A DNA stretch of 64,000 bases from Dehalococcoidia bacterium. Its GTDB lineage: Bacteria > Chloroflexota > Dehalococcoidia > Lucifugimonadales > Lucifugimonadaceae. Each line of letters starts with the position of its first letter. Within the stretch, counting starts at the first letter, position 1. The position numbers and the translations under genes were made by a program. The stretch covers positions 1 through 64,000 of the forward strand of contig SHXW01000004.1 of assembly GCA_009693115.1 (NCBI GenBank), written 5' to 3'. Shown here piece after piece: positions 1-8,596 of this stretch. The notes under the pieces were generated by a model. It was not told the DNA's origin. It made no database searches and saw only the letters and a list, made by a program, of their open reading frames with translations.

Positions 1-328
1 ATGTCGAACAGCCCCGCAGCGTTCTAATCTAAGCCGTCACAAGAACCTGCAACAGCTTTCAAACCGGCGCAGCATCCCTAACTCCGCATTGCTCGAAACG
101 TAAGCCTCACCGGGTAGGAGGGTTGGGAACGTGGGTGCTGGGCGACCGCCATGCCGCCAGTCGCCTGGATTTCTTCGTGGGCGAGCACGGGGCGTGACAG
201 TTTCACGGCGGCGCTCCTTGGACTGCGGACCCGACGCCGGGGATTTTATCCATGCAGGACCAAGCAGGGCGAGGCACGCCTGCGTAGTCAGCGTGCCGGG
301 CAGACCCGTTCGGGGCAGGGAAACGCGA

Positions 329-353
329 CGGCCCCGGCTTCATACCGGGGCCG
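329..353 (-). terminator. GC-rich hairpin, possible terminator downstream of tRNA-Thr
   Basis: CGGCCCCGG (329-337) pairs perfectly with CCGGGGCCG (345-353) around a 7-nt loop. It lies about 80 nt beyond the 3' end of the minus-strand tRNA. The run after the stem on the minus strand is only weakly T-rich (GTTT), so it could equally be a processing or structural element. Confidence 0.4.
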
Positions 354-359
354 GTAGTA

Positions 360-411
360 GTGCCCGTTGGCACACAATTTCGGCGTTGACGGGCACACGA
401 ACGGGCACACG
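360..411. repeat. Short direct and inverted repeats next to the tRNA 3' end
   Basis: ACGGGCACACG occurs at 389-399 and again at 401-411, a 12-nt period. The inverted core GTGCCCGT lies at 360-367. Their position 20-70 nt from a tRNA 3' end is where integrase arm or core sites can occur, but no integrase is visible in the window, so the function is unknown. Confidence 0.45.
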
Positions 412-431
412 GCCCCGAGATGGATTGAGAT

Positions 432-507
432 TGGAGCCGACGCCCAGACTCGAACTGGGGACCTGCCATTTACGAAACGGCTGCTCTACCGGCTGAGCTA
501 CGTCGGC
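432..507 (-). tRNA. tRNA-Thr (anticodon CGT)
   Basis: Read on the minus strand, the gene folds into a full cloverleaf. The acceptor stem is GCCGACG/CGTCGGC (501-507 with 436-442). The D arm is GCTC...GAGC, and the anticodon stem GCCGT/ATGGC encloses the loop TTCGTAA. The T arm is CCCAG TTCGAGT CTGGG. Anticodon CGT reads the threonine codon ACG. The discriminator is T, and the 3' CCA is encoded (432-434). It is 76 nt long without an intron. Confidence 0.95.
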
Positions 508-699
508 TGGCACTGCCGAAAAATCAGTTTAGCGCACAGTCTGCCGAACCTGACAGGGCATACCACCCGGTTATCCATCCTTCGGTGCCTGACGGAAGCC
601 ATTCAGCGCTCCCATGTTCCGGCGGGAGGCGGATGCCACTGGCAGCGGCGCACGTTGGGGGATCAATCAGAACCTCGGCCTGTGGTTTAGGCGCTTCCT

Positions 700-2376
700 C
701 TAAAACGCGTCCTGCGCCGTTCCTGTTTCATCCAGCTGCCGGGCGGTGTAGGAGCCCAGGCTCCGGAAATCGAACTCCGTGTAGTTCTTGATCCACCGCA
801 TGGCGATCTTCACTGACTTCCGGTAGCGCTCCACCTGTGCCCTGTCGGCCTCCGCACCAAGCCGGGAGATGATGTCTTCCCCCTCACTCTGGAGCACTTT
901 CTTCACCAGGGCGAAGTCGTGCTTCTGCTCTGTGTCCTCGGCCACCGCGCCGTGTACCACGCGCTGCGCGATCTGCGCCGTTGAGATGCGCGCTGTCGCC
1001 AGATCCTCCATCAGGGCAGGGCGTCTGCCAGGCCTGCCTGCGAGCCGGTCTATCCCCTTCGCCCCGCGGCCTGTCAGCCAACCCTCTAGATATTCAATGA
1101 GCGTGCGGGCGTTCTGCCGTGTGCCTTCGAGGGTCAATGGCCCCTTCGGAGTCTCCACTTTCACAGGGAAATTATCCGGGTTCGCCATCTCAGGGGTGGG
1201 CAGCCAGCCCGACCCGCGCAGCTCCTTGAAAGGCGACCCGGCCGGGCCCATGTGATAGATGTGCGCCACCCAGGCTCGGATGAAACCCTGCTGCGCCTCC
1301 CACTCCTTGTCGGCGCGTAAGGCCGCCGCCGCCTCCCGGTTAACGTCCTCGTCACGGGAGGGCAGGGCGGTGGCCATGCCACCGATCGGCACGCCGCCGT
1401 GCTTCAGAGATACCGCCACGAGCCTGCGGAAAATGTTCGCAATGAACTCGGTCTTCTTGACATCGACTCCGAACCGGTCGGGCCAGACAGACTTCGGGTC
1501 CCCCATGACGTATTCAAGCACGCTCGCCTTGAAGTCCCAGCGGGCAGCATTGAGCCCCGCGGCGTAGGGGCCGAGGGCGTGAAGCATCTCCTCCATCCGG
1601 AAGGCGGCAGGGAGCGATTCCACGAGAAGGATGCCGCGAATGGTCGCATCCTTCAGGAGCGCGATGCGGTCCTGACATGCGGCGAAGAGGTCTTTGTAAA
1701 ACGCCGCCTCCTCCTGCGTCTCCAACTTTGGTATGTAGAAATAGATGCCTTTGCCGCGCTGCGCCTGCGCCCGGCCGCAGTGAAAAAGCGTCAGCGCCGT
1801 GCCAAGCACAGCCGCCGAAATTGGCCTCCCGTCCACCGTGAACGCAGGCTCGTCAAGCATGAGGCCGCGCTCGCGGTGCATGAAAAACGGCAGCTCGCCA
1901 GGAGATACTTCGTACCTTCGTCCACGTGCCGGGTCGGTGTACGTCAGCGTCCTCTCGACCACGCCAACGCGATTGCGCGCCGCCGTGACCGTGTCCAGCA
2001 GGCGGTGCCCGGCCGAATCCTCATCATCGTCCAGGTCTCCCTCCGCCCGGACGCCGTCCGGGCCGGGGTTCACGGCGTTGATCAGCATGGCCGTGACGGA
2101 GGCCGGGCCTGATATCTCGATGCCCGGCCTGCGCAGGTCTTCTGGCACCGCAGGCACGGACCACTTCCCAGTCGTGGCCGCACTGGGAGGGAGCGGACCC
2201 GGCCGCCTGCCCTGTGTCACGGCCGATCGTGACATTGCTAGACGCGCCTCGCGCAGCCCCAGGAGGCGGGTGTTAAAAACATCATGCAGGCCGGCTGCCA
2301 GGTCAAGGAACTGCGGCGTGAAGGTCTCGGAAGCACCTTCGACATTTTCAAATTGGACTCGGTTCGCTCCAGACAT
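700..2376 (-). CDS. aceB: Malate synthase (MSA-type)
   Basis: Condenses glyoxylate and acetyl-CoA to malate in the cytoplasm (glyoxylate shunt, or glyoxylate disposal). The family signature KGIYFYIPKLET lies near residue 209. The Mg-binding pair is seen as E253 in LVESLPAAFRMEEM and D281 in ARWDF. GGMATALPS follows near 332, and LMEDLATARIS near 455 carries the catalytic Asp (about 458). The length of 558 aa suits the A-type enzyme. One odd point: the usual GFDG-WVAHP block reads GFIRAWVAHI, so the segment before the C-terminal domain has drifted. The ATG start has AGGAG about 12 nt upstream, which is long spacing. Upstream lies a leader with a terminator-like hairpin. No isocitrate lyase is in the window. 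Confidence 0.9.
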   Translation of the reverse strand: MSGANRVQFENVEGASETFTPQFLDLAAGLHDVFNTRLLGLREARLAMSRSAVTQGRRPGPLPPSAATTGKWSVPAVPEDLRRPGIEISGPASVTAMLINAVNPGPDGVRAEGDLDDDEDSAGHRLLDTVTAARNRVGVVERTLTYTDPARGRRYEVSPGELPFFMHRERGLMLDEPAFTVDGRPISAAVLGTALTLFHCGRAQAQRGKGIYFYIPKLETQEEAAFYKDLFAACQDRIALLKDATIRGILLVESLPAAFRMEEMLHALGPYAAGLNAARWDFKASVLEYVMGDPKSVWPDRFGVDVKKTEFIANIFRRLVAVSLKHGGVPIGGMATALPSRDEDVNREAAAALRADKEWEAQQGFIRAWVAHIYHMGPAGSPFKELRGSGWLPTPEMANPDNFPVKVETPKGPLTLEGTRQNARTLIEYLEGWLTGRGAKGIDRLAGRPGRRPALMEDLATARISTAQIAQRVVHGAVAEDTEQKHDFALVKKVLQSEGEDIISRLGAEADRAQVERYRKSVKIAMRWIKNYTEFDFRSLGSYTARQLDETGTAQDAF

Positions 2377-2757
2377 CTTCGCGTGGGTCTCCTGAACTCT
2401 TGTCTACACACCAGCCCGCGAGCACGCTAATTTAACAAAAAACGGCGGGCATCAAGACACAAATGGTAGTGAATCTGAACGCCCCGCACAAAGCCCGCCG
2501 GAAAGATGACAGTGGAAACGGCCTGCTGGCGATGGCCAACGCATGGGTCGGCTTCCGAAAACCATCCCGTACAGGGTGCTTGCCACCGCAACCTGGCGTC
2601 TTCGAGCACGGGGCAAAGATGAAAGGCACAATAAATCAGGCAGGGCGTCATCGCAGGCATGACGCCTCGCGTACGTCACGGCAGGCTATACTCGGCCAGC
2701 ATCAGAAGGGCCATGGATCACCATGCCGTACAGAACACAGCCAAGGACCGAGCCTGC
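2377..2757. promoter_or_regulatory. Divergent intergenic region; candidate transcribed leader of malate synthase
   Basis: This 381-nt gap separates the minus-strand malate synthase from the plus-strand bicupin gene. Small frames on both strands lack family resemblance and good starts. On the minus strand the segment ends in a hairpin followed by an oligo-T run about 55 nt before the malate synthase start. A transcript starting in roughly 2510-2757 would therefore meet a terminator before the coding region. This suggests an attenuator-type leader. I could not match it to a known riboswitch consensus. Confidence 0.4.
2443..2500 (-). terminator. Terminator-like hairpin upstream of malate synthase
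   Basis: On the minus strand CGGCGGGC (2500-2493) pairs with GCCCGCCG (2450-2443), 8 bp and perfect. The 42-nt loop is unusually long. The stem is followed directly by TTTTTTGTTAAATT. The U-tract is clear; the loop size is the main reason for doubt. Confidence 0.5.
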
Positions 2758-3549
2758 ATGACTACCGGTGTCTTCCCACCTACTGTGAATCAGCCAGTCA
2801 CACGTCTGGCTGATGTGCTCGCCCGTCACCAGGAGCCGCGCTGGGCGGAAACGCTCATCGTTGACGGCCGTAACCGCGCTGCCCTCATATGTGCGCCAGA
2901 GGGCACGCCAGGGGACCCCCACCTCCATCCTGATTACAACGAGTGGTGGGTAATGCTCGGTGGCGAGACCACTTTCCAGATCGGCGAATATGAACCAGTC
3001 ATCGCCCGGGAAGGCGACATCGTCGTCGCACCCGTCGGCCACAGGCACGACATCGTTCCGAGCAAGGGCCAGCGCTGCCTCAGGCTGGTTGTCGGCCCGC
3101 CATGGAGCAACCACGACCTCAAAGGCGTCGCTCCGTCACGCCTCGTCCCGGTGCACCATGGCCTCAAGCCGCCCAACCTGATCCACACGCCACTGGACTG
3201 GATGCTTGAACGCCACGGGAGGCAGAAGGCCTGGGCCGAGGAGGTCATCCTGGACCAGCGCAACCGGGCCAACATGATCTATCAGCTGCCCGGTGAGACC
3301 AACCGCCCGCACTGGCACCCGGATTTCGACGAATGGTGGGTCGTCCTTAAGGGCGAACTGACATGGACCATTGGCAGCAAGGCGCCTGTGACCGCCCGCA
3401 AAGGCGACATCGTCTTCGCAGAGGCGGGGTTCCGACATGCCATCGCGACAGTGGGCAACGAGCCGTCGATACGCCTCGCTGTCACCATCCCGGGCGTCCG
3501 CCATGTCTTCACCGAGGGCGACAGATCAGCCCCGCCGCCGAAGACCTGA
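2758..3549 (+). CDS. Bicupin (two cupin_2-type domains)
   Basis: A 263-aa protein made of two tandem cupin barrels. Motif 1 of the first is PHLHPDYNEWW near residue 54, with GDIVV...GHRHDI following. The second repeats this as PHWHPDFDEWW near 185, with GDIVF...GFRHAI after it. Each barrel keeps the histidines expected to bind a divalent metal, and the strong similarity of the halves points to internal duplication. No signal peptide is seen. Family members range from dioxygenases and isomerases to small-molecule sensors, so the substrate cannot be given. The ATG at 2758 was chosen because AAGGA lies 10-12 nt upstream and the family-like sequence begins soon after. A longer in-frame start at 2659 exists but has no supporting site. 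Confidence 0.75.
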   Translation: MTTGVFPPTVNQPVTRLADVLARHQEPRWAETLIVDGRNRAALICAPEGTPGDPHLHPDYNEWWVMLGGETTFQIGEYEPVIAREGDIVVAPVGHRHDIVPSKGQRCLRLVVGPPWSNHDLKGVAPSRLVPVHHGLKPPNLIHTPLDWMLERHGRQKAWAEEVILDQRNRANMIYQLPGETNRPHWHPDFDEWWVVLKGELTWTIGSKAPVTARKGDIVFAEAGFRHAIATVGNEPSIRLAVTIPGVRHVFTEGDRSAPPPKT

Positions 3550-3870
3550 ACCCGGCGGAGGTCATGCTGCTGATCGGACACCGTTCCGTATGATCACCTG
3601 TCCAGCCTGGGGCCACAGGCGTGAATAACCCCCTGTTCATAACGGCAACGGTGGTGCAATTGGTGGTCCGGCGCCAGGCCCCGTGACGTTGGGGTTGCGC
3701 CGCAAATACTAGATGGGACCAGACCGGCCCCGGAGAGCGCTTGCCGCAAGGGTTAACCAAGAAGGCCCCGGATTTCCATGACGTTAAACTAAAAGGCCCC
3801 GGATTTCCGGGGCCTTCTCTGTTCGAGGCTGCAGTCAACGAGGCTCATTATCAGCGGTTGGACTGAAGGG
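3550..3870. other. Convergent intergenic region with terminator
   Basis: Lies between the 3' ends of the bicupin gene (+) and the sigma factor gene (-). No coding sequence is supported. It holds the hairpin at 3793-3816 and, 31 nt to its left, an unpaired extra copy of the left arm (AAGGCCCCGGATTTCC at 3762-3777), as if the terminator had been partly duplicated. Confidence 0.6.
3793..3816 (-). terminator. Rho-independent terminator of the sigma factor gene
   Basis: AAGGCCCCGG (3793-3802) and CCGGGGCCTT (3807-3816) form a perfect 10-bp stem with a 4-nt loop. On the minus strand the stem is followed by TTTTAGTTT, placing the U-tract on the sigma gene side. It may also stop the convergent bicupin transcript. 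Confidence 0.85.
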
Positions 3871-5397
3871 CTACGCCAGCAGTTCACGCAATTCCCGTAC
3901 GTGCGGATCACCGCGGAGACGCCCCAGGGCTTTGCGCTCGATCTGGCGGATGCGTTCTCGCGTCAGGTTCAGTTCACCGCCGATCTCCTCCAGAGTGCGC
4001 GGCCGGCCGTCGGTAAGACCAAAACGAAGCTCCAGCACCTTGCGTTCCCGGTCGGTCAGGTTCGACAGCGCTTCATCAACCTGGCGGCGCACCGATGACT
4101 GGGCAGCCACGTCTGCGGGCGCGGGCGCGGAACGGTCTTCGATCAAGTCGCCGAGTTCGTTCTCAGCGTCCTCACCGATTGGCGTCTCCAGCGACACCGG
4201 TTCCTGTGACATCTGCAGGATTTCCGACACCCGCTCGGGCGGCAGCATCACCCGGTTTGCCAGTTCCGCAATGGTTGGCTCCCGGTTCAACTCCTGGCCC
4301 AGCTCCCGGCGGGCGCGCATGATCTTGTTCAGTGTTTCAACCACATGTACCGGGATGCGGATTGTGCGGGCCTGGTCTGCGATGGCGCGGGTAATGCCCT
4401 GGCGAATCCACCATGTGGCATAGGTTGAGAACTTGAACCCCTTGCGGAAGTCAAACTTCTCAATGGCGCGCATGAGGCCGATGTTGCCCTCTTGAATCAA
4501 ATCCAGCATGGACAGGCCGCGGTTAAGGTGTTTCTTCGCCACACTGACGACGAGGCGCAGGTTGGCCTCGCCCAGGTGCCGCCTGGCCTTTTCACCCTCT
4601 TCATGGACGCGCCCAAAATGGGCTCCAAGGAGCGACTCCGCAGAGACGATCTCCTTCTCAAATTTCCTGGTGCGGATCGTCCGGGAGAGGTCCGCCACCA
4701 GCGGGTCCATGCTGAGGACCTCAGTCAGGTCCGACGGCAGGAGGCGGGGCAGTACGGAAATCCCCACGACGCGCGTGTGCGCCTCTTCGGGAGAGATGCT
4801 CAGGGCATCGCTCAAGTAAGTGATCAGCGTTTCGTCCCTGCGCCCGTCAACAAGTTCGCGGAACGCAGGTTCCTGAAGGAGCATGGAAAGGCGGAACTTC
4901 TCTGGCAGGCCCAGGTACTTCGCGATGGATTTCGCCTGCTCCTCCGTGGTTGAAATGCGTTCGAGGGCATGCTTTCCGAGGGCGATCGGGTCTGGCTTCT
5001 GCCCCCCGACGGCCTCGAGCTCTTTTTCAATCCGTTCCAGCCACTGTGCTAGCTCAATGGCGCGCGCCAGCACTACCTCATCCTTGGCGGTGAGCAGGGC
5101 GACCCGGCCGATTTCGCGCAGGTACATGCGCACCGTGTCTTCGGTGAGCTCTGACCCGGCTTCTCCCTCCACCCATGCCTCGGCGGCGAGAGCGGCTGCC
5201 TCATCCGCACGTGTGGCCTCCCACGCGTCCATCTCTGACTGCGTCAGAGTCTGCGATGTCTCCGCCGCCGCCTGGACCTCCTCGTCTTCCACTCCGAGGT
5301 CGTATTTGGACATGGAGGGGCGCAGTTCCGCGTCGTCAGCAGGGAATTTTGCTGCCGGCTGGTGTTCAACACGCTGCTGTTTTGACTTGTGAACCAC
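3871..5397 (-). CDS. rpoD: RNA polymerase sigma factor, sigma-70 group 1/2 (RpoD/SigA-like)
   Basis: Directs RNA polymerase to promoters. With the chosen start the protein has 508 aa. Region 1.2 is near residues 82-115 ([16 protein letters not shown]). A non-conserved linker of about 150 aa follows. Region 2 spans about 273-345, with [35 protein letters not shown] and [14 protein letters not shown]. Region 3 spans about 355-425, and region 4 about 437-500 with the helix-turn-helix [21 protein letters not shown] conserved region 1.1 is not evident. The GTG start at 5397 is preferred because AGAGGTGG lies 6 nt upstream (5404-5411). The frame stays open to an ATG at 5616 with poor coding character. 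The gene ends before a strong terminator. Group 1 versus group 2 cannot be settled here. Confidence 0.92.
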   Translation of the reverse strand: MVHKSKQQRVEHQPAAKFPADDAELRPSMSKYDLGVEDEEVQAAAETSQTLTQSEMDAWEATRADEAAALAAEAWVEGEAGSELTEDTVRMYLREIGRVALLTAKDEVVLARAIELAQWLERIEKELEAVGGQKPDPIALGKHALERISTTEEQAKSIAKYLGLPEKFRLSMLLQEPAFRELVDGRRDETLITYLSDALSISPEEAHTRVVGISVLPRLLPSDLTEVLSMDPLVADLSRTIRTRKFEKEIVSAESLLGAHFGRVHEEGEKARRHLGEANLRLVVSVAKKHLNRGLSMLDLIQEGNIGLMRAIEKFDFRKGFKFSTYATWWIRQGITRAIADQARTIRIPVHVVETLNKIMRARRELGQELNREPTIAELANRVMLPPERVSEILQMSQEPVSLETPIGEDAENELGDLIEDRSAPAPADVAAQSSVRRQVDEALSNLTDRERKVLELRFGLTDGRPRTLEEIGGELNLTRERIRQIERKALGRLRGDPHVRELRELLA

Positions 5398-5906
5398 TGA
5401 TTTCCACCTCTGGCTGGACGACACTGATGACGCCCGTCCCGTCCACCCTCTGGGCGTGTCGGTAGGCGCCCTCGGGCACAATGGGAAACACCGCCCCGAC
5501 GGGCGGTTGAGGCCGGGATGAGGTTTGACGAGATTGTTCCGGATCTCCGAGGCAGCGGCGTGCACCCGCACACAACTTGCCTCTTCAGTCCACTCCCCAT
5601 GCCGTCGCAAGACCAAATTGCATTATAGTTCGTTCGCTTCGTCCTGAGAAGCCCCCGGCGAAATTCGTAAACAGTCGGGTGGTTACCGCTGGATAGTTCC
5701 TGTAATGTAGCGACACACTGCATGGCGCCACATCTGACCCGTCGATATCCGACGGCACTACCAGATAACACCACGTATTCCGTTGCATGATCGACGCTGG
5801 CGACGCAGGTGTGGGGTAATGGCACAAGACGCCTCGGCAGCGCGTGCAAGACTCCGCTGAGGACGATGACCCCAGCACTACCCGACTATCCAGGCGGGCG
5901 GCGCGT
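5398..5906. promoter_or_regulatory. Upstream region of the sigma factor gene
   Basis: Five hundred nt between the start of the sigma factor gene and the 3' end of the alcohol dehydrogenase gene (both minus). No convincing gene was found. Besides the ribosome binding site at 5404-5411 it contains a 6-bp hairpin, CCGCCC/GGGCGG (5491-5506, loop CGAC), which may lie in the 5' untranslated region. No promoter could be assigned with confidence. Confidence 0.4.
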
Positions 5907-6938
5907 TCAGGGGAAGTTGACGACCATCTTGCCAGTTTGCTGCCTGTCAAATTCTGTGTACGCGGCAGGTAGTTGGTCTATGTCCACCCGGCCCGTGATC
6001 AGCGTTTCCAACTTCAGACCGCGGTCGGCGACGAATTGCGCCGCCTCGGCCATGCCGTATGTACTGAAGGTCCAGGAGCCGTACAGCGTCAGTTGGCGGT
6101 GGATGATGTGCGGGGTAGGCTCAAATGTCACAGTCCCTCCCTCGCCGACAAGACATGCCCTACCGAATATCCTCGTCGCCTCGACGGTTGCCACGCGCGT
6201 GGCGGGAAGGCCAGCCGCCTCAAGACAGGCGTCGGCCCCATCTCCGTGCGTCAGATCCCTGACCTGCGCCACAGCGGAGCCGTCTGTGTTGTTGATGGTC
6301 TTCCATGCGCCTGCCTGCTTCGCCAGCTTCAGGCGTTCTTCTGAAATGTCCACAGCGACCACGCGCGCTCCCATGGCAGTACCGAGCAAAGTCGCCGCAA
6401 GCCCCACCGGGCCTTGACCAAAGACTGCAAGCACGTCGCGGCCCGACACGGCAAGCTTTTTCAGCGCCTGGAACGCCGTGCTGGCCCCGCATGCCAGGTA
6501 CGCCCCCGCCTCAAAGCTGATCTCTTCCGGCATCCTGATGCAAGTGGACTCGTGGGCCACCATGAACTGGCCGTGCCCGCCATGGTTGGTCCCGCCGTAG
6601 TACCGCTTCTTCTCTGTCACCGGGCAAAGCTGCGTCCAGCCCGTCAGGCAATATTTGCACTCGCCGCACCCGAGGTAGTGGTGCTGCATCACCCTGTCGC
6701 CTGACCTGGTCCTGGTCACGCCTCTGCCGAGTTCGACGACCTCACCGCACGGTTCGTGGCCCGGGCGCGTCGTCAGAGGCGTTTGTCGGGCAGGGTCTGC
6801 CCGGTAGCGGTGCAGGTCAGAACCACACAGGCCCGACGAGCGCACCTTGATCAGCACCTCGTTGGGGCCTGGATCTTCTTCCGGGAAGGCAACGACTTCT
6901 GACCTGCGGTTGCCCAGGAAGCGAAGGCCACGGACCAT
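5907..6938 (-). CDS. Zinc-dependent medium-chain alcohol/polyol dehydrogenase
   Basis: An MDR-family NAD(P)-dependent dehydrogenase of 343 aa. The catalytic zinc Cys sits in GLCGSDLHRY and the second ligand region is GHEPCGEV. The structural zinc site is the CGECKYC...C cluster. The Rossmann motif GQGPVGLAA is followed by VVAVDISEERL, whose Asp favours NAD over NADP. C-terminal features (GSWTFSTYGM, GKMVVNF) match sorbitol/threonine dehydrogenase-like members. The ATG at 6938 fits the family N-terminus; a longer frame to 7040 exists. Neither start has a good Shine-Dalgarno sequence. The substrate cannot be read from sequence. Confidence 0.85.
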   Translation of the reverse strand: MVRGLRFLGNRRSEVVAFPEEDPGPNEVLIKVRSSGLCGSDLHRYRADPARQTPLTTRPGHEPCGEVVELGRGVTRTRSGDRVMQHHYLGCGECKYCLTGWTQLCPVTEKKRYYGGTNHGGHGQFMVAHESTCIRMPEEISFEAGAYLACGASTAFQALKKLAVSGRDVLAVFGQGPVGLAATLLGTAMGARVVAVDISEERLKLAKQAGAWKTINNTDGSAVAQVRDLTHGDGADACLEAAGLPATRVATVEATRIFGRACLVGEGGTVTFEPTPHIIHRQLTLYGSWTFSTYGMAEAAQFVADRGLKLETLITGRVDIDQLPAAYTEFDRQQTGKMVVNFP

Positions 6939-7132
6939 GGAGGGAGGTCCCTTCTCGAGCACAGCCTGAACTGGCGCCGGGATTTGAGTTCCGGGAGTGT
7001 AGCACCACTTCCAATCTGTCCAAGCCACACTGCTTGGCACAATTTGCGCACCGGGCTACACTGGGCGGGCTTTCAAAGAGTCGCCGTATTGGATTCACTT
7101 GCCTGAACGGCGGTACGGCGTCTTCCACCATG

Positions 7133-7155
7133 ACCCTCTCCCGCCGGGGGAGGGT
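7133..7155. repeat. Dispersed GC-rich palindromic repeat, copy 1
   Basis: ACCCTCTCCC and GGGGGAGGGT pair around a 3-nt loop. It lies in the divergent gap between the alcohol dehydrogenase and aminotransferase genes and shares the CCCTCTCCC/GGGAGAGGG core with the copies near 12242, 20915, 42612 and 43929. Confidence 0.6.
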
Positions 7156-7185
7156 CCAGAACCAGCGCCCACAGGAGCGGACCAG

Positions 7186-8430
7186 ATGCCGAAAGCATTC
7201 AGTTATGAAGGCGTGTTCTCAAAAGGCTCGCAGGACACGCCCATCCGGGTTGTCCAGCATGCCAAATATGACTTTGCCGTCGCGTACCCGGCTCCGGAGA
7301 CTCTCCCCCTCGATGGCCTGACCGAGGCGTTAAAGATCGCGCTGGACAAGAACGGGGATGAGATCGCCCGCAACATGGCGTACTACCCGCAGGTGGCTGG
7401 TCTGCCGGAGTTGCGCGAATTCGTGTGCGAAAAACTCTGGCAGGATCGCCAGTTCAAGGTCAAGCCCGATCAGGTCATGATGACCTCAGGCTCGTCCGAG
7501 GCCAACTCCCTTGTCATCCAGGCCATCACCAACCCGGGCGATGTTGTCATCACTGAAGAGTTTGTCTACGCAGGCACGCTTGCCCAGCTACGCAAGTTCG
7601 GCGCCGTCATAGTCGGTACTCCACTGGACGCGGACGGCATCATCCCCGCGGCCTTGGAAGACCTCATCAAAAAACTCACCAAAGAGGGCAGGAAGCCCAA
7701 GTACCTCTACACGATCCCCGAGCACCAGAACCCCACGGGCTCCACGATCCCGGAGGCTCGCCGCAGGGAAATCCTGGATATCTGCCACAAGTACGGCATG
7801 CCCATACTTGAGGACGACTGCTACGTGGACCTCAGGTTTGAGGGCAAGGTGCAGCCCGCCTTCCGCACGCTGGATGACAGCGGCATAGTCATCCACGTTG
7901 CCTCTTTCTCCAAGATCATCGCTCCGGGCCTGCGCCTGGGTTACTTCACCGCCCCGGACGATGTCCTGCGCAGAGCCATGAGCTTCCGGTCCGGCGGCGG
8001 ACCTTCACAGTTCACCATGTATGCCGTGGACAGCTATATGCGGTTGAACATGGATAAGCACAAGAGCAACTTCAAGCCCATGCTGAAGTCCAAACGCGAT
8101 GCCATGGTCTCCACGCTTGAGCGCTACTTCAGCGGCACGGGCGCGACGTGGTCAAAGCCTCAGGGTGGCTGCTATGTGTGGCTGACGATGCCCAAAGGCA
8201 CGGACCTGACCAAAGTGCAGCAGGCATGCTTCGACGACGGCGTCGGGTACATCGCAGGCTCGAGCTTCGCGCCGAACAACAATGGGGACCACTGCGCTCG
8301 CCTCTGCTTCGCCTTTGAGAGCCCTGAAAAGAACCGCGAAGGAGTGGCGCTCCTGGCAAAGCTTTTCGAAAAGCACGGAGTCCCCGCCATGAAAAAGTCC
8401 GGCGCTACAAAGTCCGCCGCACGGAGTTGA
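7186..8430 (+). CDS. PLP-dependent aminotransferase, class I/II (2-aminoadipate/LysN-like)
   Basis: Fold-type I aminotransferase of 414 aa without a GntR-type DNA-binding domain, so it is the stand-alone enzyme rather than a MocR regulator. The pyridoxal-phosphate lysine is K243 in SFSKIIAPGLRLGY. NPTG lies near 182-185 (HQNPTG) and the cofactor-binding Asp in EDDCYVDLRF near 210. SGSSEANSL near 101 is the phosphate-binding loop area. Related proteins act as 2-aminoadipate, aromatic or branched-chain transaminases. The amino-donor specificity cannot be read here. The ATG at 7186 follows AGGAG with 9-nt spacing; an earlier in-frame ATG at 7099 would read through the palindromic repeat and is unlikely. 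Confidence 0.88.
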   Translation: MPKAFSYEGVFSKGSQDTPIRVVQHAKYDFAVAYPAPETLPLDGLTEALKIALDKNGDEIARNMAYYPQVAGLPELREFVCEKLWQDRQFKVKPDQVMMTSGSSEANSLVIQAITNPGDVVITEEFVYAGTLAQLRKFGAVIVGTPLDADGIIPAALEDLIKKLTKEGRKPKYLYTIPEHQNPTGSTIPEARRREILDICHKYGMPILEDDCYVDLRFEGKVQPAFRTLDDSGIVIHVASFSKIIAPGLRLGYFTAPDDVLRRAMSFRSGGGPSQFTMYAVDSYMRLNMDKHKSNFKPMLKSKRDAMVSTLERYFSGTGATWSKPQGGCYVWLTMPKGTDLTKVQQACFDDGVGYIAGSSFAPNNNGDHCARLCFAFESPEKNREGVALLAKLFEKHGVPAMKKSGATKSAARS

Positions 8431-8596
8431 TTTCCAGACGGATGACATTCGCGTAGACCGCTGGACCAGATTGACATGAAGTTAAATCGGGCCGCCTGAA
8501 CAGGGTGGCCCGATTCGTTTCTGGCTGCTGTACGGCCCCGGTTCTGGAACATGAGGGCGACGTGTGCCGTAAGCGCAATCTGCGGGGCCGTCAGTT

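Larger units (their letters stand above)
1..431. other. Gene-free left edge downstream of tRNA-Thr
   Basis: No open frame here resembles a protein family. The overlapping frames in 131-496 read as arginine- and proline-rich GC-biased translations and partly run through the tRNA gene. The stretch holds a perfect GC-rich hairpin (329-353) and a small cluster of direct and inverted repeats (360-411) immediately 3' of the tRNA on its strand. No integrase or transposase fragment is visible. Confidence 0.5.

Noticed and set aside
203-469. Minus-strand frame near the tRNA as a possible integrase remnant
   Set aside because: Lacks the catalytic Arg, His and Tyr motifs of tyrosine recombinases and overlaps the tRNA gene.
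1399-2112. Long open frame on the plus strand, 237 aa
   Set aside because: It lies fully antisense to malate synthase, is Arg/His-rich and has no family resemblance or ribosome binding site.
2430-2757. Glycine riboswitch upstream of malate synthase
   Set aside because: The conserved GGAGAG...CTCTCAGG-type core is not present, so only an unclassified leader is proposed.
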